Shown: positions 57,174-64,000 of the stretch, piece after piece
How positions within the stretch are numbered: position 1 is the stretch's first letter
Layout of the letters: the number at the start of each line of letters is the position of its first letter
Source: Streptomyces violens
GTDB lineage: Bacteria; Actinomycetota; Actinomycetes; Streptomycetales; Streptomycetaceae
NCBI RefSeq assembly: GCF_000717745.1
Contig: NZ_JOBH01000004.1
Coordinates: forward strand, 419,884-483,883
Reading direction: 5' to 3'
DNA: 64,000 nucleotides
The notes under the pieces: generated by a model
The model's database searches: none
What the model was told of the DNA's origin: nothing
Seen by the model: the letters and a program-made list of their open reading frames with translations, nothing else
Program-made: the position numbers and the translations under genes

Positions 57174-57599
57174 ATGCCCGAAACCGGCGAGCAGCCGCGC
57201 TCGGAGGCGTGGAAGACCGCGCTCACCGTGCTGCAGGAGGTCACCCCGCCCGCCATCCCGGAGGGCGCGCACGTGATGACCGTACAGATCGAGTACCCGC
57301 CCGGCGACCCGGGCACTCCGCCGCACCGCCACCCCGGACCGGCCTTCGGCTACGTGCTGGAGGGCGAGATGCGTTTCGAGCTGGAGGGCGAGCCGGAGCG
57401 GATCGTCCGTGCCGGGGAAACGTTCTGGGAGCCGGGCGGGGACGTCATTCACTACCAGGACGGCAACAGCCGCACCGACACGCGGCTGCGTTTCCTCGTC
57501 ACCATGCTCTGCGTGCCGGATCAGCCCATGCTCGTCCTGGTCGATGACGATGAACTGAAGCAGCGTGCGCATTTGCGCGCGCCCCGGCCGACGCCCTGA
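57174..57599 (+). CDS. Cupin-domain protein
   Basis: 141 aa with GGAGG before ATG 57174. The cupin beta-barrel contains PPHRHPGPAFGYVLEGEMRF (motif 1, two His and Glu) and AGETFWEPGGDVIHYQDGN (motif 2, with His), so a metal is probably bound. Likely a small enzyme or regulator of the type found with redox and antioxidant genes (an AraC-like or quercetinase-like single-domain cupin). The SDR gene follows 50 nt downstream and may be co-transcribed. Confidence 0.87.
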   Translation: MPETGEQPRSEAWKTALTVLQEVTPPAIPEGAHVMTVQIEYPPGDPGTPPHRHPGPAFGYVLEGEMRFELEGEPERIVRAGETFWEPGGDVIHYQDGNSRTDTRLRFLVTMLCVPDQPMLVLVDDDELKQRAHLRAPRPTP

Positions 57600-57633
57600 C
57601 GCGGCGCCGTCGAGCTGACGCAGCGCCGTCGAG
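57596..57633 (+). repeat. 19-bp tandem duplication at the cupin stop codon
   Basis: CTGACGCGGCGCCGTCGAG (57596-57614) is directly repeated at 57615-57633 with one mismatch. The first copy contains the TGA stop of the cupin gene, so the gene end is duplicated. Confidence 0.85.
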
Positions 57634-57649
57634 GCAAGGAGTACGCGAC

Positions 57650-58399
57650 GTGAAGATCGTGGTCATCGGAGGCACCGGACTCATCGGCAGCAAGGTGGTC
57701 GGCAAGCTCAACGACCGTGGGCACGAGGCGGTGCCCGCCGCGCCCAATACGGGTGTCAACACCCTCACCGGCGAGGGCCTCGCCACCGCGCTGGCCGGGG
57801 CGGAGGCGGTCGTGGACGTGACCAACTCGCCCTCCTTCGAGCCTTCGGCGGTACTGGACTTCTTCACCACCTCCACCCGCAACCTGCTGGCCGCCGAAGC
57901 GGCGGCGGGCGTGGCGCACCACCTGGCGCTGTCGATCGTCGGTATCGACGGCCTGCCCGACAACGGCTACTTCCGGGCGAAGGTGGCCCAGGAGCAACTG
58001 ATCAAACAGGGGCCGATCCCTTACTCGATCGTCCGGGCGACGCAGTTCTACGAGTTCGTCAAGGGCATCGCCGACACCGCCACCGACGGCGACACCGTGC
58101 GTGTGCCGCCCGTGCTCTTCCAGCCCATGGCGGCCGACGATGTCGCCGAAGCGGTGTCCAGGGCCGCCGTGGAGGCCCCGCTGAAGGGCACCATCGAGGT
58201 GGCCGGGCCCCAGCAGTTCCGCTTCGACGAGCTCATCGCCCAAGCACTGCGCGCATGGCACGACCCGCGTACGGTCGTCCCCGACCCGCACGCCCACTAC
58301 TTCGGTTCCGAGCTGGCGGAGCGCAGCCTCGTCCCTGATGACGGCCGCGCCCGCCTGGCCGTAACCCGCTTCGACGACTGGCTGCGCCGCTCTTCTTGA
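57650..58399 (+). CDS. NmrA-like SDR-family NAD(P)-binding protein
   Basis: 249 aa. N-terminal Rossmann motif MKIVVIGGTGLIGSKVVGKL (GxxGxxG), then VDVTNSPSFEPSAVLDFFTT and a central NAAxx-like LALSIVGIDGLPDNGYFRAK with Tyr/Lys (Y-F-R-A-K), and IVRATQFYEFVKGIADTATD. This is the atypical SDR group of NmrA/TMR-like, quinone-oxidoreductase-type proteins. It may reduce a substrate or act as an NADP sensor. It follows the cupin gene closely. Confidence 0.88.
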   Translation: MKIVVIGGTGLIGSKVVGKLNDRGHEAVPAAPNTGVNTLTGEGLATALAGAEAVVDVTNSPSFEPSAVLDFFTTSTRNLLAAEAAAGVAHHLALSIVGIDGLPDNGYFRAKVAQEQLIKQGPIPYSIVRATQFYEFVKGIADTATDGDTVRVPPVLFQPMAADDVAEAVSRAAVEAPLKGTIEVAGPQQFRFDELIAQALRAWHDPRTVVPDPHAHYFGSELAERSLVPDDGRARLAVTRFDDWLRRSS

Positions 58400-58709
58400 A
58401 GCCGCTCCTCCTGAGTACGGCACGCGAGATCCACGAACGCCTGGGGGCCGCTCCGGTGCCGGCGAGCACCAGTGGCACGATCATCGCCCGGTGCGCCGTT
58501 TCCACCACGATCCGCGGTGTGGTGTCGGCCTTGGCGCATACGCTGTGCATTGCGCCCGCGGAATTCCGGGATCACCGAATCAAGTTCATCGGTGAACGAC
58601 GTTCAGCGGCCCGTTTCGAATGCCGTTCACCGGTCCCGGCATCTTTCCGTTCATCGCCTTACGTTCGGCGGACACAGTCGAACGCAAGCACGGTGAACGG
58701 AGAGAGTTC
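58400..58709. promoter_or_regulatory. 310-bp gap with recurring GTTCAC-like half-sites before the permease
   Basis: No gene is seen. Several copies of CGTTCA(C/T)CG or its complement occur close together: 58584-58597 (GTTCATCGGTGAAC, near-palindromic), 58624, 58649 and 58691. They may be sites for one regulator of the APC permease at 58710. The first 100 bp has no recognised content. Confidence 0.4.
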
Positions 58710-60050
58710 ATGGAGAAGGTGCGGCAGCCGGAGACCCGGGAGGCGGCGCGGCCGAGACCCCGTGGTCTGGGGGTCCGGCCGGGCACGGCGCTGTGCGTGG
58801 GGGCGATCCTGGGGCCGGGCGTACTCACCCTGCCGTCGTCGGCCGCCGCGGCGGCCGGCCCGGCGTCGCTGGTGGCCTGGGTGGGGCTGGTGATCCTCAG
58901 CCTCCCGGTTGCCCTGTCGTTCGCGGCCCTGGGCGGCCGCTACCCGGACGGCGGGGGAGTGGCCACCTACGTCCACCGGGCCTTCGGGGCGGCCGCGTCC
59001 GCGCCGGTGGGCTGGTGGTTCTACTGGGGCGTGCCGATCGGCGTGTCCTCCGGCGCGCTGATAGGCGGCGAGTACGTGGCCCTGGCGGCGGGCTGGGGCC
59101 CCGGCACCGCACCGTTGGTCGCGCTGCTGGTGCTCGCGGCGGCGGCCCTGGCCAACCTCGCCGGGCTGCAGATGTCCGGCCGGCTCCAACTGCTGATGGT
59201 CGGGCTGCTGGCCGTACTGCTGCTGGTCACCATCACCGTGGCGGCCGGGCACGTGCAGGCCGACAACTTCCGCCCGTTCCTGCCGCAGGGCTGGACCTCG
59301 GTCGGCAGCGCGGCGAGCGTGCTGTTCTTCGCGTTCGCCGGCTGGGAGGCGATCAGCCACCTCTCGGCGGAGTTCGCCGAGCCCCGGCGCGATCTGCCGA
59401 AGGTGACCCTGCTGTCCTGGGGCATCGTCTCCAGCCTGTACATCGGGCTGGCCGTCGTCACCATCGGCGTGCTGGGCGGCGGCGCCGGCCGGACCACGAC
59501 ACCGCTCACCCTCGTCCTGGAGGCGGGCATCGGCTCGCCCGCTCGTATGGTGGCCGCCGCGGTGGCGCTGTTCCTCACCTTCGGCGCGGTCAACGCGTAT
59601 CTCGCGGGCGGCGCCCGACTGGGCGCCGCGCTGGGCCGCGACGGGGCGCTGCCGCGGCGCCTGGTGTCCGACACGAGTGAGGCCGGTACGGTGCCGCGCC
59701 GCAGCCTCGTGGTCATCACCGTCACGGGCATGGCCATCACCCTGGCCGCCGCGGTGAACGTCATCACCCTGGACACACTGCTGCGCGCGACCTCGGCGTG
59801 TCTGACGGCCGTCACCATGGCCGGGGTGGTCGCCGCGGTCGTGCTGCTGCCGCGCGGCAGCGCGCTGCGCACGTCGGCCATCATCGGCAGCGTGGTGATC
59901 GCCGTCGTCCTCGGGTTCTGCGGGTTCTATCTCCTGCTGCCGGCCGGGCTGGCGGGCGGCGCAGTGGCCTACCGCGCGCTGCGCGGCCGGGGCGCGGACG
60001 GCCCGGAACGGACGCCGGTCAAGAACTCCTCGGAGCGCAGCAGACCGTAG
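58710..60050 (+). CDS. APC-family amino-acid permease
   Basis: 446 aa with about 12 hydrophobic segments (ATG 58710, GGAGAGAG before it). The first helix region LCVGAILGPGVLTLPSSAAA has the G-[SI]-G-x-L-like motif of APC proteins, and FYWGVPIGVSSGALIGGEYV, SAASVLFFAFAGWEAISHLS and LTFGAVNAYLAGGARLGAAL are typical. Family members exchange or take up amino acids or amines. Its last 82 nt overlap the convergent citramalate-synthase-like gene, an unusually long convergent overlap. The neighbouring Leu/Ile-pathway genes suggest a branched-chain or related amino acid. Confidence 0.9.
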   Translation: MEKVRQPETREAARPRPRGLGVRPGTALCVGAILGPGVLTLPSSAAAAAGPASLVAWVGLVILSLPVALSFAALGGRYPDGGGVATYVHRAFGAAASAPVGWWFYWGVPIGVSSGALIGGEYVALAAGWGPGTAPLVALLVLAAAALANLAGLQMSGRLQLLMVGLLAVLLLVTITVAAGHVQADNFRPFLPQGWTSVGSAASVLFFAFAGWEAISHLSAEFAEPRRDLPKVTLLSWGIVSSLYIGLAVVTIGVLGGGAGRTTTPLTLVLEAGIGSPARMVAAAVALFLTFGAVNAYLAGGARLGAALGRDGALPRRLVSDTSEAGTVPRRSLVVITVTGMAITLAAAVNVITLDTLLRATSACLTAVTMAGVVAAVVLLPRGSALRTSAIIGSVVIAVVLGFCGFYLLLPAGLAGGAVAYRALRGRGADGPERTPVKNSSERSRP

Positions 60051-61618
60051 ACGTACCCCTCGTGCAGGGCCCGGAAGGACGCGCTGACCAGGTCCGGGTG
60101 CACGCCGACCGTGGTCCAGGTGCCGTGCTCGTCGGCCAGGGTGACCAGGACGGTCGCCGGGGACCCGGCACCGCTCCCGTGGCCCGGCAGCCGCACGTCG
60201 CAGTCGCGCAGCCGCAGCCGGGAGACGCCCGGGTAGTACGGTTCCAGCGCGTCGCGCAGGGCGGCCGCGAGGGCGTCGGCCGGGCCGCTGCCCTCGGCCG
60301 TGGCGATCGCCCGGTCGTCCTTGACGCGGAGCTTGACGGTGGCCTCGTCGGGGGCGGCGGTCGCACCGTACTGCTCGGAGATGCAGCGCCAGGACTCGAC
60401 CGTGAAGAACTCGCGGATGCCCGTCAGCTCCTGGCGCAGCAGCAGTTCGAAGGACGCGTCGGCGGACTCGTAGGTGTAGCCGCGCCGTTCGCGCTCCTTG
60501 ATCTGCGCGATGATCCTGCCGACCGCCTCGCGGTCGTCGCCCACCTCGATGCCGAGCTCCTTGGCCTTGAGCTCGACGGAGGCGCGGCCGGCCATGTCGG
60601 AGACCAGCATCCGCATGGTGTTGCCGACCAGTTCGGGGTCGATGTGCTGGTAGAGGTCGGGGTCGACCTTGATGGCGGAGGCGTGCAGGCCCGCCTTGTG
60701 GGCGAACGCGGAGCCGCCCACGTACGGCTGGTGGGTGGCGGGCGCCAGCCGTACGGTCTCGGCGACGGCACGGGAGACGCGGGTCAGCTCACGCAGCCCG
60801 CCCTCCGGGAGCACGGGGATGCCGTACTTGAGCTCCAGCGCGGCGACGACGGCGAAGAGGTCGGCGTGCCCGGCCCGCTCGCCGTAGCCGTTGGCGGTGC
60901 ACTGCACGTGCGTGGCACCCGCTGCCACGGCGGCGAGGGTGCCCGCGACCGCGCACTCGGCGTCGTTCTGCGCGTGGATGCCCGGCCGGGCACCGGTTTC
61001 GGCGAGGACGTCGCGTACCACCGCCGTGAGGTGACCGGGCAGTGACCCGCCGTTGGTGTCGCGCAGGACGACGACCTCGGCACCGGCCCGCGCGGCGGCA
61101 CGGACGGCCTCGGTGGCATGGCCGGGGTCGGCGCGGTAACCGTCGAAGAAGTGCCCGTACTCGACGAAGACGCGGCGGCCCGCGTCGCGCAGGTACCGCA
61201 CGCTCCGGGCGAGCGCCGTCAGTTGTTCGTCCGGTGTGGTGCCCGGGGCTGCCGCCGGGTGGCGGGGGTCGGCGTCGGCGGTCAGGGTGAGCACCGGGGC
61301 CGCCGAGTCCAGCAGCGCCCGTATCCCCGGATCCCGCCCCGGGGCCGTGCCCACCGGAGCGGGCTCGCCGTGCGCGACCAACTGGGCGTGTACCAGGTCG
61401 AGTTCCTCGCGGGCCCGGGCGAAGAACTCCCGGTCCCGCGGGTCGGCCCCGGGCCGGCCACCCGCGAGGAACCCCACCCCGAAGCCGTCCAGGTGCCGGG
61501 CGATGGACAGCCGGTCCGCGACGGTCAGGTCGATGCCGTCGTGCCGCGCGCCGTCGAGCAGCGTCGTGTCGAGGATGTGGCAGCCGTTTCGGGGAGCAGC
61601 GGGACGAAGCGCAGTCAT
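59969..61618 (-). CDS. cimA: Citramalate / 2-isopropylmalate synthase-family paralogue with altered active site
   Basis: 549 aa from ATG 61618. A TIM-barrel HMGL domain is followed by the C-terminal LeuA-type regulatory domain (TVKLRVKDDRAIATAEGSGP). Conserved parts: VVVLRDTNGGSLPGHLTAVV, CTANGYGERAGHADLFAVVA, HKAGLHASAIKVDPDLYQHI, GNTMRMLVSDMAGRASVELK. The N-terminal D-T-T-L-R-D-G-x-Q motif, however, is DTTLLDGARHDG: the catalytic Arg is Leu and the Gln is Arg, and GGWPGANPRD is GGRPGADPRD. It is divergent from leuD 291 bp away. It may condense a different 2-oxoacid, or be inactive. Its 3' end overlaps the permease gene. Confidence 0.88.
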   Translation of the reverse strand: MTALRPAAPRNGCHILDTTLLDGARHDGIDLTVADRLSIARHLDGFGVGFLAGGRPGADPRDREFFARAREELDLVHAQLVAHGEPAPVGTAPGRDPGIRALLDSAAPVLTLTADADPRHPAAAPGTTPDEQLTALARSVRYLRDAGRRVFVEYGHFFDGYRADPGHATEAVRAAARAGAEVVVLRDTNGGSLPGHLTAVVRDVLAETGARPGIHAQNDAECAVAGTLAAVAAGATHVQCTANGYGERAGHADLFAVVAALELKYGIPVLPEGGLRELTRVSRAVAETVRLAPATHQPYVGGSAFAHKAGLHASAIKVDPDLYQHIDPELVGNTMRMLVSDMAGRASVELKAKELGIEVGDDREAVGRIIAQIKERERRGYTYESADASFELLLRQELTGIREFFTVESWRCISEQYGATAAPDEATVKLRVKDDRAIATAEGSGPADALAAALRDALEPYYPGVSRLRLRDCDVRLPGHGSGAGSPATVLVTLADEHGTWTTVGVHPDLVSASFRALHEGYVYGLLRSEEFLTGVRSGPSAPRPRSAR

Positions 61619-61850
61619 GGGCGTACCTACCACGGTCTCGGGAGCATGTGCACGCGTTGTGTCTGTCGGGCAGCGTGTCGTAACAGGGCCGCGGACCGAG
61701 GCCGCCCTTCCACTGGGCGCAAGACAACTTGCCGTCGCCGTCCGGGCCTTGGTGGGGTTGTCGGAGCGGGTCCGAGGTCCGGTGGTCCGGCTCGCGCGGC
61801 ACGGTCTTCGGCTCAGTGGAAGACCCGGCGGCGCGTCGGCGGCCGGACAG

Positions 61851-61856
61851 TAGAGT
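61851..61856 (+). promoter_or_regulatory. Possible -10 element upstream of leuD
   Basis: TAGAGT at 61851-61856 fits TANNNT and lies 53 bp before the leuD GTG at 61910. No clear -35 element accompanies it. The divergent 61619-61909 region shows no T-box or leader-attenuator that I can recognise. Confidence 0.3.
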
Positions 61857-61909
61857 TCCGCGCGAGCTGCCCGTGCCGGGCAGGCTGCACGGCCAGGAGG
61901 AGAGATTTC

Positions 61910-62509
61910 GTGACGGAGTTCAGCGTCCATCGGGGCACCGCGGTGCCACTGCGCCGGAGCGAGATCGACACGGACCAGATCATCCCGGGCCGGTTCTGCA
62001 AGCGCGTCACGCGCACCGGATACGCCGACGCCCTCTTCGCCAACTGGCGCGACGAGCCCGGCTACATCCTCGACCGCCCCGAGTACCAGGGCGCCACGAT
62101 CCTCGTCACCGGTCCGCACTTCGGTATCGGCTCGTCCCGGGAACACGCCGTGTGGGCGCTGCAGGACCACGGCTTCCGGGCCGTGGTCGCCCCCTCGTTC
62201 AGCGACATCTTCCGCGGCAACGCGCTCACGTGCGGGCTGCTGCCGGTGCAGGTCCCGCAGCGTACGGTCGAGGCGCTCTGGGAGGCCGTGGAGGCGGACC
62301 CGGCGCTGCCCGTCACCGTGGACCTGGAGCGGTGCGTGGTGCACGGCGGCGGCGTGGAGGCGTCCTTCCCGGTGGAGGAGACCGTCCGCCAACGGCTGCT
62401 CCAGGGGCTGGACTTCATCGCCGCGACACTGGAGTTCGACCCGGACATCACCGCCTACGAAAGCGGCCGTGCGCGGTGGATGCCGACCACCACGGTCCCG
62501 CTGCGGTAG
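61910..62509 (+). CDS. leuD: 3-isopropylmalate dehydratase small subunit (LeuD-type)
   Basis: 199 aa from GTG 61910, with AGGAGGAGAG before it. Aconitase-family small subunit: RGTAVPLRRSEIDTDQIIPG (D-T-D-x-I-P), YILDRPEYQGATILVTGPHF, GIGSSREHAVWALQDHGFRA, and PSFSDIFRGNALTCGLLPVQ. It pairs with LeuC to isomerise isopropylmalate or citramalate-type acids. Placement by a citramalate-synthase paralogue and a broken leuC suggests a second, specialised pathway rather than the housekeeping leuCD pair. Confidence 0.95.
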   Translation: MTEFSVHRGTAVPLRRSEIDTDQIIPGRFCKRVTRTGYADALFANWRDEPGYILDRPEYQGATILVTGPHFGIGSSREHAVWALQDHGFRAVVAPSFSDIFRGNALTCGLLPVQVPQRTVEALWEAVEADPALPVTVDLERCVVHGGGVEASFPVEETVRQRLLQGLDFIAATLEFDPDITAYESGRARWMPTTTVPLR

Positions 62510-62613
62510 CCTCGGCCTTCACTTGCGCACGCTGCCGCCCTATTGGATGATCATGGAAAGTGGCGTCACAGAGGCGCAAGGGGCCGTATCGGTCTGCCGG
62601 GGGAGAGGTACGC

Positions 62614-63228
62614 GTGGATCTGGACGAATTGGATATCGCCATCCTGCGCTCGATTCAGACCGATGCCCGACAGACCAACCGGGAGCTGGCGGCCAGTGTC
62701 GGGGTGGCGCCCTCGACCTCCCTGGAGCGGCTGCGCTCCCTGCGGCGGCGCGGAGTCGTCGAGGGATTCACGGCCAATGTGAACTTCTCGGCGATCGGGC
62801 GGCCGGTGCAGGCGCTGATCTCCGTGCGGATCCGGCCGCCGTCCCGGCGGGTGCTGGAGTCCTTCCGCGAGTGGGTGCGTACGTTCCCCGAGGTGGTCGG
62901 TCTCTTCGTCACCACCGGGAACGAGGATTTCCTCCTGCACATGGCCGTGCCCAGCACGGAGCGGCTGTACGACTTCGTCATCGACCGGCTCACCGAGCGC
63001 CGGGAGGTGGCCGATGTCCGCACCTCCATCGTGTACGAGCATCTGCAGAACCGGCTCATCGAACCGGTCGGCCCGCAGACGCGGGACACCCAGCGGCGGC
63101 GCGGCGCGGTGAAGCCCGTCGGACAGGGCGACCGGACCGAGCGGCCCGACCGGAGTGAGCGGCCCGACCGGGACGAGTGGCCCGAGCGCGGCGAGCGGCC
63201 CGACCGTGGCGAGCGGACCGGGGGCTGA
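62614..63228 (+). CDS. Lrp/AsnC-family regulator with charged repeat tail
   Basis: 204 aa from GTG 62614, GGGGGAGAGG upstream. Lrp/AsnC HTH: VDLDELDIAILRSIQTDARQ then TNRELAASVGVAPSTSLERL, followed by the RAM ligand domain (GRPVQALISVRIRPPSRRVL, EVVGLFVTTGNEDFLLHMAV). Lrp proteins usually sense Leu or other amino acids, fitting its place between leuD and leuC. The last 35 residues are a repeat of the RPDRxER/GERPDR type (about 63129-63225), unlike normal Lrp ends. Confidence 0.92.
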   Translation: MDLDELDIAILRSIQTDARQTNRELAASVGVAPSTSLERLRSLRRRGVVEGFTANVNFSAIGRPVQALISVRIRPPSRRVLESFREWVRTFPEVVGLFVTTGNEDFLLHMAVPSTERLYDFVIDRLTERREVADVRTSIVYEHLQNRLIEPVGPQTRDTQRRRGAVKPVGQGDRTERPDRSERPDRDEWPERGERPDRGERTGG

Positions 63229-63236
63229 CCGACGGC

Positions 63237-63269
63237 CCGGAGCTGATCCGGAGCTGATCCGGAGCTGAC
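63237..63269 (+). repeat. 11-bp tandem repeat, three copies, after the Lrp gene
   Basis: CCGGAGCTGAT occurs at 63237-63247, 63248-63258 and, with one change at the end, 63259-63269. It begins 9 nt after the Lrp stop. Confidence 0.88.
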
Positions 63270-63281
63270 TTCCACTGACCG

Positions 63282-63317
63282 GTAGAGCGCGACCGGGATT
63301 CCCCGATCGCGCTCTAC
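63282..63317. terminator. Terminator hairpin between the Lrp gene and leuC
   Basis: GTAGAGCGCGA (63282-63292) pairs with TCGCGCTCTAC (63307-63317), with a CGGG/CCCG pair extending the stem inward. It would end the Lrp transcript. Confidence 0.85.
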
Positions 63318-63410
63318 GGTGACGACTGCGAACGCATGCATTGCGATTCATTCGGATTCATTCCGGTACGTCGTCAGATCTCTTGAGATATTTCCAGGTG
63401 GAGGACAGTG

Positions 63411-64000
63411 ATGGGACGGACACTCGCGGAGAAGGTCTGGGACGACCATGTCGTCCGGCGCGCGGAAGGCGAGCCCGACCTTCTCTTCATCGATCTGCAT
63501 CTGCTGCAGCGGGTCGCCGGGTGCGCCGCACGGATCTGACCATCGCCACCGAGGACCACAACACCCCCACCCTGGACATCGACAAGCCGATCGCGGATCC
63601 GGTCTCGCGCACCCAGCTGGAGACGCTGCGCAAGAACGCCGCGGAGTTCGGGGTGCGGCTGCACCCCCTCGGCGACGTCGAGCAGGGCGTCGTGCACGTG
63701 GTGGGCCCGCAGTTGGGCCTGACCCAGCCGGGCACCACGGTGGTCTGCGGTGACTCCCACACCTCCACCCACGGCGCGTTCGGCGCACTGGCCTTTGGCA
63801 TCGGCACCAGCCAGGTCGAGCATGTGCTGGCCACCCAGACGCTGCCCCTGTCGCCGTTCAAGACGATGGCGGTCACCGTCGAGGGCGAGCTGCCCGACAC
63901 GGTCACCGCCAAGGACCTGATCCTCGCCATCATCGCGAAGATCGGCACCGGCGGCGGCCAGGGCTATGTCATCGAATACCGCGGCCCGGCCATCGAGAAG
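63411..64000 (+). pseudogene. leuC: leuC (3-isopropylmalate dehydratase large subunit), frame-disrupted, 3' partial
   Basis: ATG 63411 follows GGAGG and reads [20 protein letters not shown] then [12 protein letters not shown], the normal LeuC start. After 63506 the frame runs to a TGA at 63537. The LeuC sequence resumes from 63509 in frame +2 as [20 protein letters not shown], and continues open to the window edge, including [20 protein letters not shown] (Fe-S Cys region). The segment HEVTSPQAFDGLRxx, normal in LeuC between the two halves, is missing, so about 40 nt were lost and the frame shifted. As it stands no LeuC can be made from this copy. Confidence 0.85.

Noticed and set aside
61619..61909. 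Possible T-box or attenuator between the cimA-like gene and leuD
   Set aside because: I could not find a specifier loop, T-box sequence or a leader with Leu/Ile codon run; actinobacterial T-boxes mainly control ileS.

Overview
The window is very GC-rich, with strong third-position GC bias and many GTG/TTG starts. It carries a complete conservon (histidine kinase, roadblock protein, DUF742 protein, small GTPase-like ATP/GTP-binding protein and a P450), a Cys-rich leader peptide before sulfonate-uptake genes and ECF-sigma/type VII-type genes. Together these point to a Streptomyces (or very close actinomycete) chromosome, mostly accessory or arm-like in character. No rRNA, tRNA or CRISPR array was seen, and the species cannot be named from sequence alone.

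Layout. 0-2.5 kb: end of a sugar ABC importer and a GH20 beta-N-acetylhexosaminidase (amino-sugar use). 2.5-8.4 kb: a small membrane protein, a YciO/YrdC/Sua5-family protein, a flavin monooxygenase, and an ssuCBA sulfonate-uptake operon preceded by a 37-codon leader ORF ending in a Cys run; then a YjbQ-type protein. 8.4-10.5 kb: IS481- and IS5-type transposase fossils around a hypothetical protein, and an APH-fold kinase. 10.9-29.7 kb: an unusual type VII-like locus: ECF sigma factor, single-span membrane protein, a 1595-aa EssC/EccC-like triple-ATPase, a WXG100-like small protein, a WXG protein with a Thr-rich tail, a 2042-aa secreted-type giant with a glycosyltransferase-like segment, a beta-helix/AAA+ fusion and a membrane-anchored Cys-containing protein. 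No eccB, eccD, eccE or mycP is present.

29.7-38.6 kb: acetyltransferase, secreted EF-hand protein, a DyP peroxidase module with two unrecognised partners and a small membrane protein, a YihY/BrkB protein, a DHA2 drug exporter, then a mosaic of decayed fragments (PAP2 phosphatase, GH63-type glucosidase, amylase tail). 38.6-45.5 kb: an indole-type prenyltransferase and PLP enzyme facing a conservon whose P450 lacks the EXXR motif. 45.9-49.8 kb: a divergent squalene/phytoene synthase-like protein, an isochorismatase-fold protein and an EACC1-caspase conflict module.

49.8-56.3 kb: RutA-like monooxygenase, then glycine-betaine catabolism (gbcB, gbcA, dgcA) with an IclR regulator and a 17-bp palindrome that could be its operator. 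56.5-60 kb: VTT-domain membrane protein, cupin, NmrA-like SDR, APC permease. 60-64 kb: a citramalate/isopropylmalate-synthase paralogue with an altered active-site motif, leuD, an Lrp regulator and a leuC copy broken by an approximately 40-nt deletion; the window ends inside leuC.

The strongest candidate for an undescribed system is the 10.9-29.7 kb locus. Its parts suggest sigma-controlled export of WXG-type and T7SS-signal proteins by an EssC-like motor without the usual mycobacterial-type core, with a chaperone-like AAA+ protein whose N-terminal domain is a beta-helix. All functions are inferred from sequence patterns; no searches were run.
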